From Pseudonocardia autotrophica (lineage in GTDB: Bacteria > Actinomycetota > Actinomycetes > Mycobacteriales > Pseudonocardiaceae): a DNA stretch of 64,000 bases. A program made the position numbers and the translations under genes. Shown in pieces: positions 54,252 through 62,668 of the stretch. Positions within the stretch are counted from its first letter, which is position 1. The number at the start of each line of letters is the position of its first letter. The DNA is taken from contig NZ_AP018920.1 of assembly GCF_003945385.1 (NCBI RefSeq), forward strand, positions 2,542,001-2,606,000, written 5' to 3'. A model generated the notes under the pieces. The model made no database searches. It saw only the letters and a list, made by a program, of their open reading frames with translations, and was not told the DNA's origin.

Positions 54252-54389
54252 GACGGTGACGGTCGCCACGCCCACGCTCGCCGAACGGGGGTTCGCCACC
54301 GGGCTGGACGCCCGTCGGGCGACGTAGTATTGAGCTGAGGAAGAGCGCCGCCGGGGAACACGGCGGACCCGCACGTTGTTGGGAGAGCC

Positions 54390-54767
54390 ATGACCGTCGA
54401 GAACGCTGTGAACGCCGGAAGCGCCGCCACCGCGGAAGAGACCCACGGTGTGGAGCTGACCGACTCCGCCGCCGTGAAGGCGCGCACCCTGCTCGAGCAG
54501 GAGGGCCGCGATGACATGCACCTGCGCATCGCGGTGCAGCCGGGAGGCTGCGCCGGGCTGCGCTACCAGCTCTTCTTCGACGACCGTTCGCTCGACGGCG
54601 ACCTGTTCCGTGACTTCCAGGGACTGAAGGTCGGCGTCGACCGGATGAGCGCGCCGTACCTGCTGGGCGCCACGATCGACTTCGTCGACACCATCGAGAA
54701 GCAGGGCTTCACCATCGACAACCCGAACGCCGGCGGCTCCTGCGCCTGCGGCGACAGCTTCAACTGA
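54390..54767 (+). CDS. erpA: HesB/IscA-type iron-sulfur carrier
   Basis: The protein has 125 residues. The three conserved cysteines are in QPGGCAGLRYQLFFDD and GGSCACGDSF (CxC). ELTDSAAVKARTLLEQEGRD begins the fold. It carries and delivers Fe-S clusters; LipA and other enzymes of the window need such clusters. ATG at 54390 has GGGAGAG 6 nt upstream, and TAGTAT (54325-54330) could be the -10 of its promoter. It equals Rv2204c. Confidence 0.92.
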   Translation: MTVENAVNAGSAATAEETHGVELTDSAAVKARTLLEQEGRDDMHLRIAVQPGGCAGLRYQLFFDDRSLDGDLFRDFQGLKVGVDRMSAPYLLGATIDFVDTIEKQGFTIDNPNAGGSCACGDSFN

Positions 54768-54808
54768 GGTCTACGTCACCGGCATCTTGCCTGGTGAAAG
54801 CACCGCAC

Positions 54809-54845
54809 GGGCCCCGTCAAGATCGCTTCGATCATGACGGGGCCC
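54809..54845 (+). terminator. terminator between erpA and adoK-like gene
   Basis: GGGCCCCGTCA (54809-54819) and TGACGGGGCCC (54835-54845) pair over 11 bp; the loop itself holds GATCG-ctt-CGATC, so the stem extends by 5 bp with one mismatch. It lies 42 bp after the erpA stop and 26 bp before the next start. Confidence 0.8.
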
Positions 54846-54870
54846 ATCTGCGTGACGTAGGGTTCGCTCC

Positions 54871-55848
54871 GTGCCTATTGCCGTGACGGGATCGATCGCC
54901 TCCGACAACCTGATGCACTTCCCGGGGAAGTTCTCCGAGCAGATCCTCGCCGAGCAGCTCGACCGGATCTCGGTCAGCTTCCTGGTCGACGACCTGACGG
55001 TCCGCCGGGGCGGGGTGGCCGGGAACATCGCCTTCGCGCTGGGTGTGCTGGGTCAGAACCCGGTGCTCATCGGGGCGGTCGGAGCCGACTTCGCCGAGTA
55101 CAAGAAGGTGCTGGACGACCTGGGCGTCGACACGTCCGGCGTCTCCACCCACGACGACGTGCACACCGCGCGGTTCGTCTGCACCACCGACGACGACATG
55201 CGCCAGATCGCCTCCTTCTACACCGGCGCGATGGCCAAGTCGAAGGAGATCGAGCTGGCCCCGATCGCCGAGCGCGTCGGCGGGTTCGACCTGGTGCTGA
55301 TCGGCGCCAGCGACCCGGAGGCCATGGTCCGCCACACCGACGAGTGCCGCGAGCGCGGCTACCCGTTCCTCGCCGACCCCTCGCAGCAGCTGGCCCGGAT
55401 GGAGGGCCCCGAGGTGCGCCGGCTCGTCGATGGCGCCACCTACCTGGTGACCAACGACTACGAGTTCGAGTTGCTCCTGAAGAAGACCGGCTGGACCGCC
55501 GAGGAGGTCGGCGCCAAGGTCGGCACCCGGATCACCACCTACGGTGAGAAGGGCGCGGTGATCGTCGAGTCCGGCGGCGCCGAGACCTGGATCGACGTGG
55601 TCCCGCCGACCGAGCAGGTCGACCCGACCGGCGTCGGCGACGCCTGGCGCGCCGGGTTCCTCACCGCGCTGAACGGTGGCCTGCCGCTGGAGCGCTCCGC
55701 CCAGCTGGGCGCGCTGATCGCGACCTACGTGCTGGAGTCCGACGGCCCGCAGGAGTGGACCTGGGACCGGGATGCGGCGCTGACCCGGCTGCGCGACACC
55801 TTCGGTGACGTCGCCGCCGACGAGCTCCGCGCGGTCCTGCCCGCCTGA
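54871..55848 (+). CDS. PfkB-family carbohydrate/adenosine kinase
   Basis: The protein has 325 residues. PfkB motif 1 is VRRGGVAGNIAFALGVLGQN and motif 2 is DPTGVGDAWRAGFLTAL with the catalytic Asp. The counterpart in M. tuberculosis is Rv2202c, an unusual bacterial adenosine kinase of the ribokinase type, so adenosine is a likely substrate; a sugar is possible. The GTG at 54871 is used: VTGSIASDNLMHFPGKFS follows at once. Confidence 0.88.
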   Translation: MPIAVTGSIASDNLMHFPGKFSEQILAEQLDRISVSFLVDDLTVRRGGVAGNIAFALGVLGQNPVLIGAVGADFAEYKKVLDDLGVDTSGVSTHDDVHTARFVCTTDDDMRQIASFYTGAMAKSKEIELAPIAERVGGFDLVLIGASDPEAMVRHTDECRERGYPFLADPSQQLARMEGPEVRRLVDGATYLVTNDYEFELLLKKTGWTAEEVGAKVGTRITTYGEKGAVIVESGGAETWIDVVPPTEQVDPTGVGDAWRAGFLTALNGGLPLERSAQLGALIATYVLESDGPQEWTWDRDAALTRLRDTFGDVAADELRAVLPA

Positions 55849-56163
55849 GTTCCGCACCCGTGACACCCGACCGGCCGGTATTCGCGACCCCGCGGATGCC
55901 GGCCGGTTCGCTGTCCCGACCCGCGACCCGCGACCCGCGACCCGCGACCCCACCCGGCCCGGCCCGGCGGCCGGGTCCGGCCCCGCGCCCCGGCCACCGG
56001 CGTGACCGGGAAGAGGCGGGTCCGGCCGTGTTCCGGAGGCGGTGCGTGTGCCTCGGCGGATGCTGCCGGTCCTCGGATGGCAGCGGTCCTCGGATGACAG
56101 TGGTCCCTCGGATGACAGTGGTCCCTCGGATGACAGCGGTCGCCGGGTGAGAACGGTCGCCGG
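55849..56163. other. 315-bp non-coding stretch with two kinds of tandem repeat
   Basis: Near 55919-55950 the 7-bp unit GACCCGC is repeated five times. Near 56072-56165 an 18-bp unit (CCTCGGATGACAGTGGTC) occurs about six times, the last copies worn. No gene or terminator is supported. Confidence 0.6.
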
Positions 56164-56175
56164 ATGACGGCGGTC
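56072..56175 (+). repeat. 18-bp tandem repeat running into a start codon
   Basis: Copies read CCTCGGATGGCAGCGGT, CCTCGGATGACAGTGGTC (twice), CCTCGGATGACAGCGGTC, then worn copies. The ATG of the next gene (56164) lies inside the last unit (GGATGACGGCGGTCG), so repeat units themselves supply the start codon context. Confidence 0.7.
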
Positions 56176-56643
56176 GCGTCGCTACGGCGGGAGTACCTGC
56201 GTCTGGGCGCCGGCGAACTCGCCGCCGCGTTCGTCTTCGCCGTGGTCGCTGTCCCGGCCGCAGCCCGGCTCGGGACCGGTCCGGCGCTGTGGGCCGCACT
56301 CGCCGGGCTGCTCGCGATCCTGCTGCACGCCGGCGTGTACTGGCTGCTCGCCCGGCAGCGGATCCCCGGCGGGCGGATGGGGCCCCGGGAGGCCGCCGGG
56401 CACCGCGCCGCCCGTGCCGGCAGCGCGCTGCTGCTCGCTGCCGGGCTCGGCGGGCTGCTGGCGTGGTGGCCGCCGAGCCCGGGTGCGGCGCTGCTGTGCC
56501 TGGGGGTGTGGCTGTTCGGCGTCGCCGAGTACGTCAACTACCACCTGGTGCGGCTGGCGTACGCGCCGCACCGGTGGCTGCACGGGATCCGCAGGCGCAG
56601 CGTCCCGCGTCTGTGCCGCGACCTGAGCCGGGTCAGATCTTGA
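56164..56643 (+). CDS. small integral membrane protein
   Basis: The protein has 159 residues with four membrane helices (about 17-35 ELAAAFVFAVVAVPAAARL, 39-60, 88-104, 107-125). It ends with basic residues (WLHGIRRRSVPRLCRDLSR). No family is recognised. ATG at 56164 lies in the last unit of the 18-bp repeat; each earlier unit has a similar ATG (GGATGAC) in other frames, so the start is uncertain. Its 3' end overlaps asnB by 11 bp (convergent). Confidence 0.55.
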   Translation: MTAVASLRREYLRLGAGELAAAFVFAVVAVPAAARLGTGPALWAALAGLLAILLHAGVYWLLARQRIPGGRMGPREAAGHRAARAGSALLLAAGLGGLLAWWPPSPGAALLCLGVWLFGVAEYVNYHLVRLAYAPHRWLHGIRRRSVPRLCRDLSRVRS

Positions 56644-58579
56644 CCGGGTAGGTGGGGGTCGGCACGTCCGGCACGATCCGCCGCTCGACGAAGATGCCGT
56701 GCCAGATCAGGAACACCAGCACCGCCCAGATCCGCCGCGAGTGGTCGACCGGACCCTCGCGGTGCGCGTCCAGCATGCGGTGCACGGCCTGCAGGTCGAT
56801 CAGGTGCCCGGCACCGGAGTTCTGCAGGATGTCCCGCGCCCAGGCGTACATCTCGTCGCGCAGCCAGTGCCGGATCGGCACCGGGAAGCCGAGCTTGGGC
56901 CGGTTCAGCACGTGCGGCGGGATGATCCCCTCGCAGGCCCGGCGCAGCGCGTACTTCGTGGTGCCGTTCGAGCCGTGGGTGATCTTCTGCGACTGCGGCA
57001 GCGACGAGGCGATGTCGAAGACCTCGGGATCGAGGAACGGCACCCGCAGCTCCAGCGAGTGCGCCATCGTCATCTTGTCGGCCTTGACCAGGATGTCGCC
57101 GCGCAGCCAGGTGAACAGGTCCACGTGCTGCATCCGGGCGACCTGGTCCCAGTCGTGCGACGCGAAGTAGTGCGGAGCCGTGACGTCCTGGTGCGACACC
57201 CGGGGGTCGTAGCCGCGCAGCACCTCGTGCAGCTGGTCGTCCCGGAAGATCCGCGCGTTGCCGTAGTAGCGCTGCTCCAGGCTCAGCGAGCCGCGGCGCA
57301 GCAGGTCCTTGCCGCGCATGCCCTCCGGCATCCGCCGCGACGCCCGGCGCATGATCGGCTTGAGCGTGCCGGGAACCTTCTCGAACGGGGCCAGCGACAG
57401 CGGCTCCCGGTAGATCGAGTACCCGCCGAACAGCTCGTCGGCGCCCTCGCCGGACAGCACGACCTTGACGTGCTCGCGGGCCTCCCGGGCGATGAACCAC
57501 AACGGGACGAGTGCCGGATCGGCCACCGGGTCGTCGAGGTACCAGATGATGAGCGGCAGCGACTCCATCATCTCGTCCGGCTTGACCGTGCGGACCACGT
57601 GCCGGACGCCGATCGCGGCGGCCGACTCGGCGGCCACGTCGACCTCGGAGTAGCCCTCGCGCTCGAACCCGGTGGTGAAGGTGATCAGGTTCGGGTTGTG
57701 CTCCTTGGCGAGCGCCGCGATCGCGGTCGAGTCGATGCCGCCGGAGAGGAACGCGCCGACGGTGACGTCCGCGCGCATGTGCTTGGCCACCGAGTCGCGC
57801 AGCACGTCGGCGATCTCGCCGTGCACGATCGCCTCGGCCTCGGCGCTGGCCGGGGCGTGGCTGGGCAGCGAGATGAATTTCGGCGCGAAGTAGCGCTGGT
57901 GCAGCGGCTCCTCACCGGGCCGGACCGTCACGTGCGTGCCGGACTCGACGCGGGAGATCATCCGGTGCAGCGACATCGGCTCCGGCACGTACTGCAGGGT
58001 CAGGTAGTGCTGCAGCGCGGCGGGCTCGAGGTCCAGGCCGATGCCCAGCTCGCCGGCCAGCGCCAGCAGCGACTTCTTCTCGCTGGCGAACGCGGTGCCG
58101 GTCGCGGTCGTCGCCAGGAACATCGGCTTGATGCCGAACGGGTCGCGGGCGAGGAACATCTCGCGCTCGACGGCGTCCCAGATGGCGAACGCGAACATCC
58201 CGCGCAGGCGCTGCACGGCGTCCGGGCCCCAGTAGTGGAAGGCCGCGACGATGACCTCGCCGTCGCCCTCGGTGGCGAACGCGGCGTCGTAGGTCTCGAT
58301 CAGCTCCTCACGGAGCTCGAGGTAGTTGTAGATCTCGCCGTTGAAGACGATCGTGTACCGGGTGTCCTCGCCGGGCACCGGCCCCCAGTGCAGGGGCTGG
58401 TGCGAGTGGTCGACGTCGATGATCGACAGCCGGTTGAACCCCAGCACGAGATCGTGGTCGTTCCACGTCGCGCCCTCGTCGGGGCCGCGGTGCCGCGCAC
58501 AGCGCAGCGCGTCGGCAATCGGCTCGACCCGGTTGGCGGCGTCCGCCCCGGCGGTCAGCAGTCCCAGCAGTCCGCACAC
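56633..58579 (-). CDS. asnB: asparagine synthase (glutamine-hydrolysing)
   Basis: The protein has 648 residues. The N-terminal glutaminase domain starts with catalytic Cys2 (MCGLLGLLTAG) and has HRGPDEGATWNDHDLVLGFN and IVFNGEIYNYLELREELIE. The synthetase domain has the P-loop VGAFLSGGIDSTAIAALAKE and LSGEGADELFGGYSIY. It makes asparagine from aspartate, ATP and glutamine. It equals Rv2201. The start ATG at 58579 is set by the need for Cys2. Confidence 0.95.
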   Translation of the reverse strand: MCGLLGLLTAGADAANRVEPIADALRCARHRGPDEGATWNDHDLVLGFNRLSIIDVDHSHQPLHWGPVPGEDTRYTIVFNGEIYNYLELREELIETYDAAFATEGDGEVIVAAFHYWGPDAVQRLRGMFAFAIWDAVEREMFLARDPFGIKPMFLATTATGTAFASEKKSLLALAGELGIGLDLEPAALQHYLTLQYVPEPMSLHRMISRVESGTHVTVRPGEEPLHQRYFAPKFISLPSHAPASAEAEAIVHGEIADVLRDSVAKHMRADVTVGAFLSGGIDSTAIAALAKEHNPNLITFTTGFEREGYSEVDVAAESAAAIGVRHVVRTVKPDEMMESLPLIIWYLDDPVADPALVPLWFIAREAREHVKVVLSGEGADELFGGYSIYREPLSLAPFEKVPGTLKPIMRRASRRMPEGMRGKDLLRRGSLSLEQRYYGNARIFRDDQLHEVLRGYDPRVSHQDVTAPHYFASHDWDQVARMQHVDLFTWLRGDILVKADKMTMAHSLELRVPFLDPEVFDIASSLPQSQKITHGSNGTTKYALRRACEGIIPPHVLNRPKLGFPVPIRHWLRDEMYAWARDILQNSGAGHLIDLQAVHRMLDAHREGPVDHSRRIWAVLVFLIWHGIFVERRIVPDVPTPTYPVKI

Positions 58580-58885
58580 GAAAGCCAGTATGACGAGTCA
58601 TGCGGACGGGTCGTGCGCGCCCCGGGGCGTAGCGGTCTTTTTCCTGCGAGACTGCCTGATTTCCTCCGTCCGACCGCTGCGGCGCGCCGCAGCCCGGTCG
58701 CCCCGGTGCAACGACCCCGGAGGACGCGCGGCGAGCGGCCTTCGTCTAGTCTCTACGCGAGGTCGAAGACGGTGCTCCATTCGAGTGGGTGTTGCCGTCC
58801 CGGCCGTTCCCGTGGTGACGGCAAGGCAGGAAAGAACGTGCTGGCAGTGCGGCTGACGCAGGAGACGACAGGAAGGCGGCGCGCA

Positions 58886-59836
58886 GTGGCCCGAACAGAA
58901 GGCCGCTCCCGGATCGCCCGGGCGGCGATGGTCGGGATCGCGGGCGTGCTGGCTGTGCCGGTGCTGTCCGGCTGCTCGGTGGAGGAGGTCCTCCGCTTCG
59001 GTTGGCCGGTCGGGGTCACCCCCGAGGCCGAGGCGATGCGGAACCTCTGGACATGGTCCTCGGTCGCCGCGCTCGTCGTCGGCGTCATCACCTGGGGCGT
59101 CATGTTCTGGGCGATGATCTTCCACCGCAAGCGCAAGGACGACGACGGCTCGCTGCCCCGCCAGACGCAGTACAACCTGCCGGTCGAGCTCGTCTTCACC
59201 GCCATCCCCACGGTGATCGTCGCGGTGCTGTTCGGCTTCACCGTGAACGTGCAGAACTACGTGGACAAGGACGAGGCGACCGCGGGCGGTCCGGCCGACG
59301 TCCGCGTCGACATCGTCGGGTTCCAGTGGAACTGGGAGTTCTCCTACCCGGACGAGACCGGGGCGGACGGGCAGCCGGTGAGCACGCTCGGCACCAGCGA
59401 CGTGATCCCGATCATGGTGCTGCCGACCGACCGCTCGATCGAGTTCACCCAGCGCTCGCCCGACGTGATCCACTCGTTCTGGGTGCCGGAGTTCCTGTTC
59501 AAGCGTGACGTCTTCCCGTTCCCGGAGCGGAACGACCAGGACAACACCTACGTGATCGACAACATCGACACCGAGGGTGCGTTCGTCGGCCGGTGCGCCG
59601 AGCTCTGCGGCACCTACCACTCGCAGATGAACTTCGAGGTGCGTGCGCTCGAGCCCGCCCTCTACGACCGGTACATCCAGCTCCGCAAGGAGACGAACCC
59701 GGCGACCGGTCAGTCGTACAACGCCGGTGAGGCGCTGCAGGAGTTGAACTGCGGCGAGTGGTGCGCCCCCGAGGCGATCACGACGACGCCGTTCCCGACC
59801 GACCGTGGCCAGCTGGCCGCGCAGGCCACGGGCTGA
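58886..59836 (+). CDS. ctaC: cytochrome c oxidase subunit II
   Basis: The protein has 316 residues. A lipoprotein signal (lipobox VLSGC, about residues 26-30), two membrane helices (about 52-74 and 93-115), then the CuA domain: IHSFWVPEFLFKRDVFPFPE and CAELCGTYHSQM with the Cys/His/Met copper ligands. It accepts electrons from the bc complex in the aa3 oxidase. It equals Rv2200c. GTG at 58886 is preferred for the compact signal peptide; a GTG at 58838 with AGGAAAG upstream would add 16 residues. Confidence 0.93.
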   Translation: MARTEGRSRIARAAMVGIAGVLAVPVLSGCSVEEVLRFGWPVGVTPEAEAMRNLWTWSSVAALVVGVITWGVMFWAMIFHRKRKDDDGSLPRQTQYNLPVELVFTAIPTVIVAVLFGFTVNVQNYVDKDEATAGGPADVRVDIVGFQWNWEFSYPDETGADGQPVSTLGTSDVIPIMVLPTDRSIEFTQRSPDVIHSFWVPEFLFKRDVFPFPERNDQDNTYVIDNIDTEGAFVGRCAELCGTYHSQMNFEVRALEPALYDRYIQLRKETNPATGQSYNAGEALQELNCGEWCAPEAITTTPFPTDRGQLAAQATG

Positions 59837-59851
59837 GGGGGAGAACGACTC

Positions 59852-60250
59852 ATGAAGATCGAGTCCCGGATCTTCGAGATCTGCACCGGGTTCTTCATCA
59901 TCGCCGCGCTGGCGTACATGTTCATCGCCCAGGAGGTCGTGGGTACGACGGCGCTCTGGCTCACGGCCGGGCTGTCGCTGATCATCGGCACCTACTTCCG
60001 GTTCGTCTCGCGCCGGCTGGAGGAGCGGCCCGAGGACAACCCGGACGGAGAGATCTCCGACGGTGCAGGCGACGTCGGCTTCTTCTCGCCGGGCAGCTAC
60101 TGGCCGCTGGGTGTGGCGGCCGCCGCCGCGCTGACCGCGATCGGGCTCGCCTTCTGGTACGCCTGGCTGGTCGTCGTCGGGGTGACCCTGATCCTGATCG
60201 CCGTCGGTGGGCTGGTGTTCGAGTACCACCGGGGCGTCGCCCACCACTGA
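59852..60250 (+). CDS. ctaF: cytochrome c oxidase subunit IV (CtaF)
   Basis: The protein has 132 residues with four membrane helices (about 8-28, 33-50, 82-98, 102-122). FEICTGFFIIAALAYMFIAQ near the start and SPGSYWPLGVAAAAALTAIG are typical of CtaF, the small subunit of actinobacterial aa3 oxidase. It starts 15 bp after ctaC (GGGGGAG ribosome site) and is transcribed with it. It equals Rv2199c. Confidence 0.93.
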   Translation: MKIESRIFEICTGFFIIAALAYMFIAQEVVGTTALWLTAGLSLIIGTYFRFVSRRLEERPEDNPDGEISDGAGDVGFFSPGSYWPLGVAAAAALTAIGLAFWYAWLVVVGVTLILIAVGGLVFEYHRGVAHH

Positions 60251-60376
60251 TCCCGCGTCCACCAGCGCCCCGCCCGGCATCCGCCCGGCGGGGCGCTGGT
60301 CGTTCCGGCCCCGCCCCCGCCGCACTCCCGCCCGCCGCCACGATGCGCCCCCGCCCGGCGGCCCGTCCTGCGCTGG

Positions 60377-60446
60377 GTTCGCACGGGTTCATCGGGCTCG
60401 CACGGGGTTCGAACCCGTGCGGATGGGTCGATCCCGTGCGGATGTG
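60377..60446. repeat. palindromic repeat, copy 1
   Basis: TTCGCACGGGTTC, CTCGCACGGGGTTCGAACCC (a near-perfect palindrome with GTGCG), and ATCCCGTGCGGATG. Two GCACGGG elements face two CCCGTGC elements. Confidence 0.75.
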
Positions 60447-60568
60447 GCTGGGGTGGGGGCGGTCGCCCGAGCGCCGCCCCGCGCCACGCCGGTTCCTGTG
60501 TTGCGCCGGTCCCGTTGCGCGCCGGGCACCTCGCCCGGGGCCGGGCCTCGCCGGCACGTTCCGCCTCG

Positions 60569-60642
60569 GTTCGCACGGGTTCGCTGCGCTCGCACGGGAT
60601 CCGTCCTCGTGCGAATACAACGAACTCGTGCGGACGTGGGTG
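60569..60642. repeat. palindromic repeat, copy 2
   Basis: TTCGCACGGGTTCGCTGCGC, TCGCACGGGATCCG, then CTCGTGCGAAT and ACTCGTGCGGACGTGGGTG. Same order of elements as the other copies; the second half is less conserved. Confidence 0.75.
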
Positions 60643-60818
60643 GCGGTGCGCCTGGTTTCCGCGTGCCAGCTGCGTGTCGCGCCGAGGCCATCGTGCCTCG
60701 TGCCTCGTGCCTCGTGCCTGGCCAGGCTCGGTGTCGCGCCGCGCCAGGCCGGGCCTCGCCCGGCGCCCAATGCCTCGGTCTCGGCGCTGATCTCGGCCCC
60801 GGCCCGTCCGGCGCCGGG

Positions 60819-60891
60819 CTCGCACGGGTTCGCTGCGCTCGCACGGGATCCGACCTCGTGCGGATCCGCCGATCCCGTGCGGATGTGGGTG
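60819..60891. repeat. palindromic repeat, copy 3
   Basis: CTCGCACGGGTTCGCTGCGC, TCGCACGGGATCCG, CTCGTGCGGATCCG, ATCCCGTGCGGATGTGGGTG. It shares with copy 2 the 29 bp from CGCACGGGTTCG through the second CGCACGGGAT. Confidence 0.75.
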
Positions 60892-61052
60892 CGCCCGGTT
60901 CCCGGGCGCCGCGCGCCTCGCCTCGCGCTGCGCTGGGCTGCCGCGCGCCGCGCCGCGCCGCGCCGCGCCGCGCCGCGCTGCGCTGGGCCGGGCCGGGCCG
61001 GGCCGCGTTGCGCTGCGTCGCCTCGCGCCGCTTCCCTCCGTCCCGCACCGAC

Positions 61053-61160
61053 GTTCGCACGGGTTCATCGCGTTCGCACGGGATCCGACCCCGTGCGAAC
61101 GCAGCGACCCCGTGCGAACGGGACGACCCCATGCGAATGCGCCCGATCCCGTGCGAACGC
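61053..61160. repeat. palindromic repeat, copy 4 (extended)
   Basis: TTCGCACGGGTTC, TTCGCACGGGATCCG, then four CCGTGCGAAC-type elements in a row (one reads CCATGCGAAT). The right half is longer than in the other copies. Confidence 0.7.
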
Positions 61161-61212
61161 GAACGCGGACACGGGCGGCGGGTGCCGGAGCCGGTGTGGT
61201 CGCCGAGGTCGG

Positions 61213-61350
61213 GTGTGCAGGCGGCGGGCCGGTGCACACCCGACCTCGGGCGTCGGATCCCCGCGAACGCGCCGGTTCGTGTGCAGGCGCCGGACCCGTG
61301 TGCAGGCGAGGGGATTCGCGCGCAGGCGACGGGATCCGTGTGCAGGCGGG
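61213..61350. repeat. five dispersed GTGTGCAGGCG units
   Basis: Units start near 61213, 61279, 61298, 61318 (GCGCGCAGGCG) and 61338. The spacing varies (18-66 bp). They end just before the acyl-CoA dehydrogenase stop codon. Confidence 0.6.
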
Positions 61351-61380
61351 CGGGTGTGGCCGGGCCGGGGTGTGGCCGGG

Positions 61381-62538
61381 TCAGTCGCGGGCGGCCTTCC
61401 CCAGCGCGTCCCTGGCGATGATCACCTGCTGGATCTGGCTGGTGCCCTCGTAGATCCGGAAGAGCCGGGCGTCCCGGTAGAACCGCTCGACGGCCACCCC
61501 GCGCATGTAGCCCGCGCCGCCGTGCACCTGCACCGCCCGGTCGGCGACCCGGCCCACCATCTCCGAGCAGAAGTACTTCGCCGTCGCCGGGCCGGACACG
61601 GTGTCGGATCCGTCGTCGAAGCTGCGGGCGGCGTCGATGACGAGCCCGCGACCGGCTCTGGCATCGGTCACCGAGTCCGCGACTAGGCCCTGGACCAGCT
61701 GGAACCGGGCGATCGGCTTGCCGCCCTGCTCCCGGGTCCTGGCGAACTCCACGGTCTCGTGTACCAGCCGGTCGGCCATCCCCACGCACACCGCGGCGAT
61801 GTGCAGCCGCCCGTGAGCCAGGCAGCGGGCCGCGGTGCGGAAGCCGTTGTCGATCCCGTCGGTGCCGCCGACGACGGCGTCGAACGGGACCCGGACGTCG
61901 TCGAGATGGACGTCGGCGGTCCAGGCACCGAACTGGCCCATCTTGTGGTCCTTCGGGCCGATCGTGAGGCCGGGGGTGTCGCGCGGCACCAGGAACGTCG
62001 AGAGGCCGCGGTTGCCGGGCGCGTCCCGGTCGGTCCGCGCGAACACCATGATCACGTCGGCGATCGGGGAGTTCGTGATGTAGCGCTTCGAGCCGTTGAG
62101 TACCCAGGAGTCGCCGTCCCGGTCGGCGCGGGTGGTCAGCGACGACGGATCGGATCCGGCGTCGGCCTCGGTCAGCCCGAACGACGCCGTCACCTCACCC
62201 GAGGCGAGCCGCGGCAGCCACTGCTGCTTCTGCTCCTCGGTGCCGCCCTCCAGCAGGACGTGCCCGGCGATACCGTTGTTGGTGCCGAACAGCGAGCGCA
62301 GCGCCGGCGTCGTCCAGCCGAGTTCGAAGGCCATCCGCATCTCCTCCGACGCGGTCAGCCCCAGTCCGCCGTACTGCTCGGGGATGGTGAAGCCGTAGAG
62401 CCCCATCTCCTTGCACTGGGCGATGATCTGCTCGGGGACCGCGTCCTCGGCGTCGATCCTCTCCTCCAGCGGCACCACCTCGGTGCGGATGAAGTCACGT
62501 ACCGAGTCCAGCACGTCCTGCAGGTCGGAGGGGTCCAC
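61381..62538 (-). CDS. acyl-CoA dehydrogenase
   Basis: The protein has 385 residues. The FAD/acyl signatures are ASFGLTEADAGSDPSSLTTR, KRYITNSPIADVIMVFARTD, then QVHGGAGYMRGVAVERFYRD and the catalytic Glu in FRIYEGTSQIQQVIIARDAL. It oxidises an acyl-CoA to the 2-enoyl-CoA with FAD; the chain length cannot be told. The GTG at 62538 begins DPSDLQDVLDSVRDFI. It lies alone between the repeat region and a kinase gene. Confidence 0.92.
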   Translation of the reverse strand: MDPSDLQDVLDSVRDFIRTEVVPLEERIDAEDAVPEQIIAQCKEMGLYGFTIPEQYGGLGLTASEEMRMAFELGWTTPALRSLFGTNNGIAGHVLLEGGTEEQKQQWLPRLASGEVTASFGLTEADAGSDPSSLTTRADRDGDSWVLNGSKRYITNSPIADVIMVFARTDRDAPGNRGLSTFLVPRDTPGLTIGPKDHKMGQFGAWTADVHLDDVRVPFDAVVGGTDGIDNGFRTAARCLAHGRLHIAAVCVGMADRLVHETVEFARTREQGGKPIARFQLVQGLVADSVTDARAGRGLVIDAARSFDDGSDTVSGPATAKYFCSEMVGRVADRAVQVHGGAGYMRGVAVERFYRDARLFRIYEGTSQIQQVIIARDALGKAARD

Positions 62539-62668
62539 CGGAAGATCCTCGCTCTCACGTCGGCGCCGTCGTCGGGTTCAGCTCATCACGTCACACCCGG
62601 CATCGCGAGCGCACCGGGGCGCGCCGCCTATCCTCGATCGCGCACCACCCGAACCGGAGGGGGCCGCC

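Larger units (their letters stand above)
60251..61380. other. 1.13-kb non-coding region full of palindromic repeats
   Basis: No gene is supported. Four copies of an about 70-bp palindromic unit lie at 60377-60446, 60569-60642, 60819-60891 and 61053-61160. Between them are simple repeats (CGTGCCT at 60698-60722, GCCGC near 60944-60985, GGGCC near 60989-61003). From 61213 to 61350 the 11-bp unit GTGTGCAGGCG occurs five times. Long open frames here only reflect GC content. Confidence 0.75.

Noticed and set aside
60395..60425. tRNA-like T-arm (GGGTTCGAACCC)
   Set aside because: No acceptor, D or anticodon stems fit around it; it is part of the palindromic repeat.
59758..61686. 642-codon frame across ctaF and the repeat region
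   Set aside because: It runs antiframe through ctaF, the repeats and the acyl-CoA dehydrogenase; the open frame is due to GC content.
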